Source: Neoarius graeffei
Lineage: Eukaryota > Chordata > Actinopteri > Siluriformes > Ariidae
DNA length: 64,000 nucleotides
Direction: 5' to 3'
NCBI RefSeq assembly: GCF_027579695.1
Contig: NC_083587.1
Location: 49,287,021-49,351,020, forward strand
How positions within the stretch are numbered: the stretch's first letter is position 1; each line of letters begins with the position of its first letter. Shown here piece after piece: positions 59,593-64,000 of this stretch. The notes beneath the pieces are model-generated. The model had not been told where the DNA came from. It was given only the letters and a program-made list of their open reading frames with translations, and did no database searches. A program made the translations under genes and the position numbers.

Positions 59593-60838
59593 CACTCCTA
59601 TGTGCAACTAGTGTCGAAGTAGTTCGACAATCGTTCTAATTTTGCAAAGATCGCCAAGTTTTCTGTAAGTTTTTGCAAAAAGGATGTTAATCTGTTAAGG
59701 TATGAAAGATGCAAGACGGTTAACAATAACCTAGGTCTCTTCTGTTTGGGTGCCTTGTCTGTTGTTTTGTCCTGTTTCAGGGTGAGACAAGGACATGAAA
59801 TGGGGGGGAGGGGGGATCATAATGGCACACACTAGTTTAATTAGAGACGATGGTATTGATGAGGATTTGTTAAATGCTTGGTGTGTTATTGATCAAATTG
59901 TAACACAAGTCATCAGTAGTGTGATGGGTTTTATGTTGACGAGGGTAAAACTGTTAACCAAAAGATTCACACTTTTGAGTTTGTACCATGACCAAGAAGA
60001 ATCTAAGTTGTGAAGTTGCACGTTGCGTGTGGGTAAATCCAGTGCTGATGATCTGTCAAGGCGAATTAGATAGATGTGAGAGGTCAACGTTCAAGGATGT
60101 TGAGGTGTCTGACAACAAATGTGCGCGTATGAAGCCGTATTGTGGGCATGACACACTTTTTTTTTTTTTTTTTCCCCTCTCACCCACAGACATGGACATT
60201 ACCATGTGACTGTACCACATAGTGAGGGTCTCTGTATAAATATACCAGGTATGACACATTTAGTGGGTTTTTTTTTCCTTCCTCTGCAAACCAAACCCCA
60301 CAACAAGCTCATTTTAACGTTTGTTTCTGTTTTAGTCTGTGAAATGGTTATTGTAAGAACCGTTTGTTCGGTTGTGTGCTCATGCTTGCATGCAGCTTCT
60401 TGTGGCTGAAGCCTGTGTGGTTTCTATAGAGATGCAGCCCACATGACGGTAGAGGCTTTGACAGCAGGCCTCGTCTATATTAAGACACTTCTGTCTGTAT
60501 CAGCACAGTCGCGCTTTAAACGAATGACCGCTGACTAACTTTCAGAAATGATAACGCTTCGTGTAGGAGTGGATGAATCGCTAGCTCGGGTGCCTGCAGC
60601 GTTCCCCCTGGGCTCTGAAAAATAGTCTTCACTTTTTATCTTGAAAAATCAAGTCAAAGAAGTGTTCTTCACGTTTTCTTATTCTTTTTTTTCCCCCCTT
60701 CACTCAGTCTGTTTTTTTTTCTTCGTTACCGACTTATCAAAGTGGACTTAATGCAGGTTTATCCCAACCAAACTGGCACAATTCAAATATTTGTACAGAT
60801 ACAGCTAGGCCTCTCTATTACACAAAAAATACACACAC
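59593..60838. other. intergenic/intronic, nothing recognised
   Basis: T run at 60157-60173; no exon or element ends recognised. Confidence 0.45.
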
Positions 60839-60839
60839 A

Positions 60840-62418
60840 CAGTGGGGCAAAAAAGTATTGTCAGTCACCAATTGTGCAAGTTCTCCCACTTAAAAAGATG
60901 AGAGAGGCCTGTAATTTTCATCATAGGTACACTTCAACTATGAGAGACAGAATGAGAAAAAAAAATCCAGAAAAATCACATTGTCTGATTTTTAAAGAAT
61001 TTATTTGCAAATTATGGTGGAAAATAAGTATTTGGTCAATAACAAAAGTTCATCTCAATACTTTGTTATATACCCTTTGTTGGCAATGACAGAGGTCAAA
61101 CGTTTTCTGTAAGTCTTCACAAGGTTTTCACACACTGTTGCTGGTATTTTGGCCCATTCCTCCATGCAGATCTCCTCTAGAGCAGTGATGTTTTGGGGCT
61201 GTCGCTGGGCAACACGGACTTTCAACTCCCTCCAAAGATTTTCTATGGGGTTGAGATCTGGAGACTGGCTAGGCCACTCCAGGAACTTGAAATACTTCTT
61301 ACGAAGCCACTCCTTCGTTGCCCGGGCGGTGTGTTTGGGATCATTGTCATGCTGAAAGACCCAGCCACGTTTCATCTTCAATGCCCTTGCTGATGGAAGG
61401 AGGTTTTCACTCAAAATCTCACGATACATGGCCCCATTCATTCTTTCCTTTACACGGATCAGTCGTCCTGGTCCCTTTGCAGAAAAACAGCCCCAAAGCA
61501 TGATGTTTCCACCCCCATGCTTCGCAGTAGGTATGGTGTTTTTTGGATGCTACTCGGCATTCTTTCTCCTCCAAACATGACAAGTTGAGTTTTTACCAAA
61601 AAGTTCTATTTTGGTTTCATCTGACCATATGATATTCTCCCAATCCTCTTCTGGATCATCCAAATGCTCTCTAGCAAACTTCAGACGGGCCTGGACATGT
61701 ACTGGCTTAAGCAGGGGGACACGTCTGGCACTGCAGGATTTGGGTCCCTGGCGGCGTAGTGTGTTACTGATGGTAGCCTTTGTTACTTTGGTCCCAGCTC
61801 TCTGCAGGTCATTCACTAGGTCCCCCCGTGTGGTTCTGGGATTTTTGCTCACTGTTCTTGTGATGATTTTGACCCCACGGGGTGAGATCTTGCGTGGAGC
61901 CCCAGATCGAGGGAGATTATCAGTGGTCTTGTATGTCTTCCATTTTCTAATAATTGTTCCCACAGTTGATTTCTTCACACCAAGCTGCTTACCTATTGCA
62001 GATTCAGTCTTCCCAGCCTGGTGCAGGTCTACAATTTTGTTTCTGGTGTCCTTTGACAGCTCTTTGGTCTTGGCCATAGTGGAGTTTGGAGTGTGACTGT
62101 TTGAGGTTGTGGACAGGTGTCTTTTATACTGATAACGAGTTCAAACAGGTGCCATTAATACAGGTAACGAGTGGAGGACAGAGGAGCCTCTTAAAGAAGT
62201 TGTTACAGGTCTGTGAGAGCCAGAAACCTTGCTTGTTTGTAGGTGACCAAATACTTATTTTACCGAGGAATTTACCAATTAATTCATTAAAAATCCTACA
62301 ATGTGATTTCCTGGATTCTTTCCCCCCCATTCTGTCTCTCATTGTTGAAATGTACCTATGATGAAAATTACAGGCGCCTCTCATCTTTTTTGGTGGCTGA
62401 TTAAAGACTTTTTTTGCC
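60840..62418 (-). mobile_element. Tc1-like transposon, second copy of the 17300 family
   Basis: Left end CAGTGGGGCAAAAAAGTATT; the right end is damaged (AGACTTTTTTTGCCC) and runs into a GT repeat. Structure and 5' flank are intact without the hAT-like insertion, thus showing the unfilled site. Confidence 0.9.
61055..62077 (-). pseudogene. Tc1 transposase with a single nonsense codon
   Basis: The two open stretches are in the same frame (62077 and 61501 differ by 576). Between them a TAG replaces the Leu codon of ELHPKNT. It keeps the His after NSTC and the usual DPKHT. Otherwise full length from [10 protein letters not shown] to GYITKY, with WSDETK, HDNDPK and NPIENLW. Confidence 0.92.
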
Positions 62419-62521
<103 letters not shown>

Positions 62522-62619
62522 TCCACTCCAGCCTCTGATAGCCCTGTGCACCATCAAGCTAAAATAAACCTCTTTAGTTTGAGCTTCGAAGTCCTTCCCA
62601 CGCCGTGTGGTGCATAGGG

Positions 62620-62884
62620 TGGCGCTGATGTCTGTTTCCGTAGCCCTCGGCCTCTCGTCTATTACATAGCTAGGGTTACAGTGGAGGGCTAGTCCTTTGG
62701 TAACCGCAAGAGTTTGACTCCCCACTCGCATCTGTATTGCAGCGTGCCTTGCCAGACGGCAGTAGGTACCTTTTTTTTTATTTATTATTTTTTTATGATG
62801 GCCTTTGGTATGGCCCGACCGTGAGTAGAACTCGCGATCTCCTGATCGGGAGGCGGACACGCTAACCACTAGGCCACTCACCGG
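62620..62884 (-). mobile_element. tRNA-derived SINE (fourth type)
   Basis: Minus strand: GAGTGGCCTAGTGGTTAGCG (A box), CGAGTTCTACTCACGG (B-box region), then a tail through CGTCTGGCAAGGCACG and AAAGGACTAGCCCTCC. The long unrelated tail excludes a functional tRNA gene. Confidence 0.65.
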
Positions 62885-64000
62885 TATACTAGTTTGAGCT
62901 TACTGAAGGTTATTTAGCATGGAATTGTTCAAAAGGGGTATTAGGACTCCCTTTCGCCTTTACTTCAACACAAAACTTGATTTACAATTGAACAGAGTCG
63001 AGAAGAATCTGGGAACAACCGACAGTGAAGGAATTCAAATTTCCTGTCGATTTATGAACCGAGCACAGAATGATGGGGCATTTTTCATCATACGTTCACC
63101 ACAGGAACTCGACACGCCACGTTCTCTGAAATATGGCTCCCTTCAGTCGCTTGCTGGCTGACAGCACTTTCACTTTTTTCATGTACCCCTGTATTCTTGA
63201 CACCGTATGATGTGCTGGGGGACAGTAGGGGATCTGAGCATGCCTCCCCCATGCCTGTTTCAGTGCTTGAAGAAGCCCACCCAAAAAAACTTCATCAGCT
63301 TAGATCGCGCCATTGTTCGGTTCACACAGAGATAATTACACTGACACACTGCGATTGGTCAGAAGCTTGGTGCTCATTTGGTCATCGTGTAGTTGATTTT
63401 TATTGGTCACTTCTTCAAGCACGTGCTCATTGTTTACACTCTGGCTTCCCGCCGTCTCTTCTCTGCAGTTGGATTTTGGCAAACGGAAGGATTTGTGGAG
63501 GGATTTCGATAAAAGATGACTTGATTATGACATACATTCGTCATTGTGACGACTGCTAGTCATTTTCTCTTCGTCACTGATGGATTACATTTGTCAATGA
63601 CGAGCGTGACGAGCGCCAGCGGGAACCCTGTGCCTGAGACGAGCAGGTTCCAGATCAGTTTTTCATTCCCAGGATGATCACTTGACAACCTGAGAAAGAA
63701 AAAACACTTCCTGTTGATCTTTGCATAGTGTTTTTTTCATTTGATGCGTTTGTTAAAATGTAGCTCCAATCGGTTCATATAGTTGTTCCTTTTTGGTTCG
63801 TGCACACCTTGTTGCTGTGGCGACGGTGTGCTACTCATTTTCCAAATCCCTCCCGGATGTGGCCTGGAATGTTGTCTGGAACTATTTTCAATCACGAACA
63901 TGAAGCAGTGAGTAAACTGTGCAGAACACAATCCGATACTTTAATACTCGCACAGCATACGGTCACATAACATTTACGTACTTCATCAAGTGAAAATGAG
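62885..64000. other. intergenic/intronic, nothing recognised
   Basis: No repeat ends or exon I can support. Confidence 0.4.

Noticed and set aside
62820..62884. tRNA-like sequence with A and B boxes (also at the head of each SINE)
   Set aside because: Each continues into a SINE body, lacks a proper acceptor stem closure, and is repeated with TSDs; not functional tRNA genes.

Overview
The window is vertebrate genomic DNA, almost certainly from a teleost fish. It holds a spliced gene with GT/AG introns, many tRNA-derived SINEs with target-site duplications (TSDs), and several DNA-transposon superfamilies (Tc1/mariner, hAT, PIF/Harbinger, ISL2EU-like, Kolobok-like) plus a family with 9-bp duplications. 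LINE fragments, microsatellites and a large minisatellite are also present. The abundant SINE resembles the Mermaid/V-SINE type of ostariophysan fishes, so a catfish-like species is possible, but I cannot fix the species.

The one gene I can name is RBM42, on the + strand. Eight coding exons (4131-29412) carry its C-terminal 350 residues: the Gln/Ala and Pro/Met-rich middle and the C-terminal RRM. A stop codon, a 3' UTR and an AATAAA signal follow. The 5' exons lie left of the window. Exon phases match at every junction and the total is an exact multiple of three. The exons total about 1 kb spread over 25 kb, and most of the intron sequence is transposons.

Layout. 1-2160: hAT-like fragment split by a 738-bp element, then a LINE RT remnant. 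2168-3932: ISL2EU-like element whose THAP gene is split by another transposon. 4131-11593: RBM42 exons A-D with SINEs and a hAT MITE between them. 11600-20780: intron with an L2/CR1-like LINE, a Tc1 pseudogene, and a three-layer nest containing an open 339-aa Tc1 transposase. 20785-29412: the remaining RBM42 exons, with a second multilayer nest in the last intron. 29856-34000: Tc1 copy and SINEs. 34190-38560: 40-bp minisatellite with a palindromic core, orientation switches and a duplicated embedded MITE. 38690-39540: CpG-rich stretch and a possible first coding exon of an unidentified gene. 39550-64000: mostly intergenic or intronic repeats, including a hAT remnant with a BED-hATC fusion, a 972-bp palindromic element, three further TIR elements with nested insertions, and a second, nonsense-mutated copy of the Tc1 element.

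Apart from RBM42, nearly every open frame belongs to a mobile element or is a by-product of a repeat. The main interest is a transposition history that can be read with precise TSDs and, for several insertions, an unfilled paralogous site in the same window.
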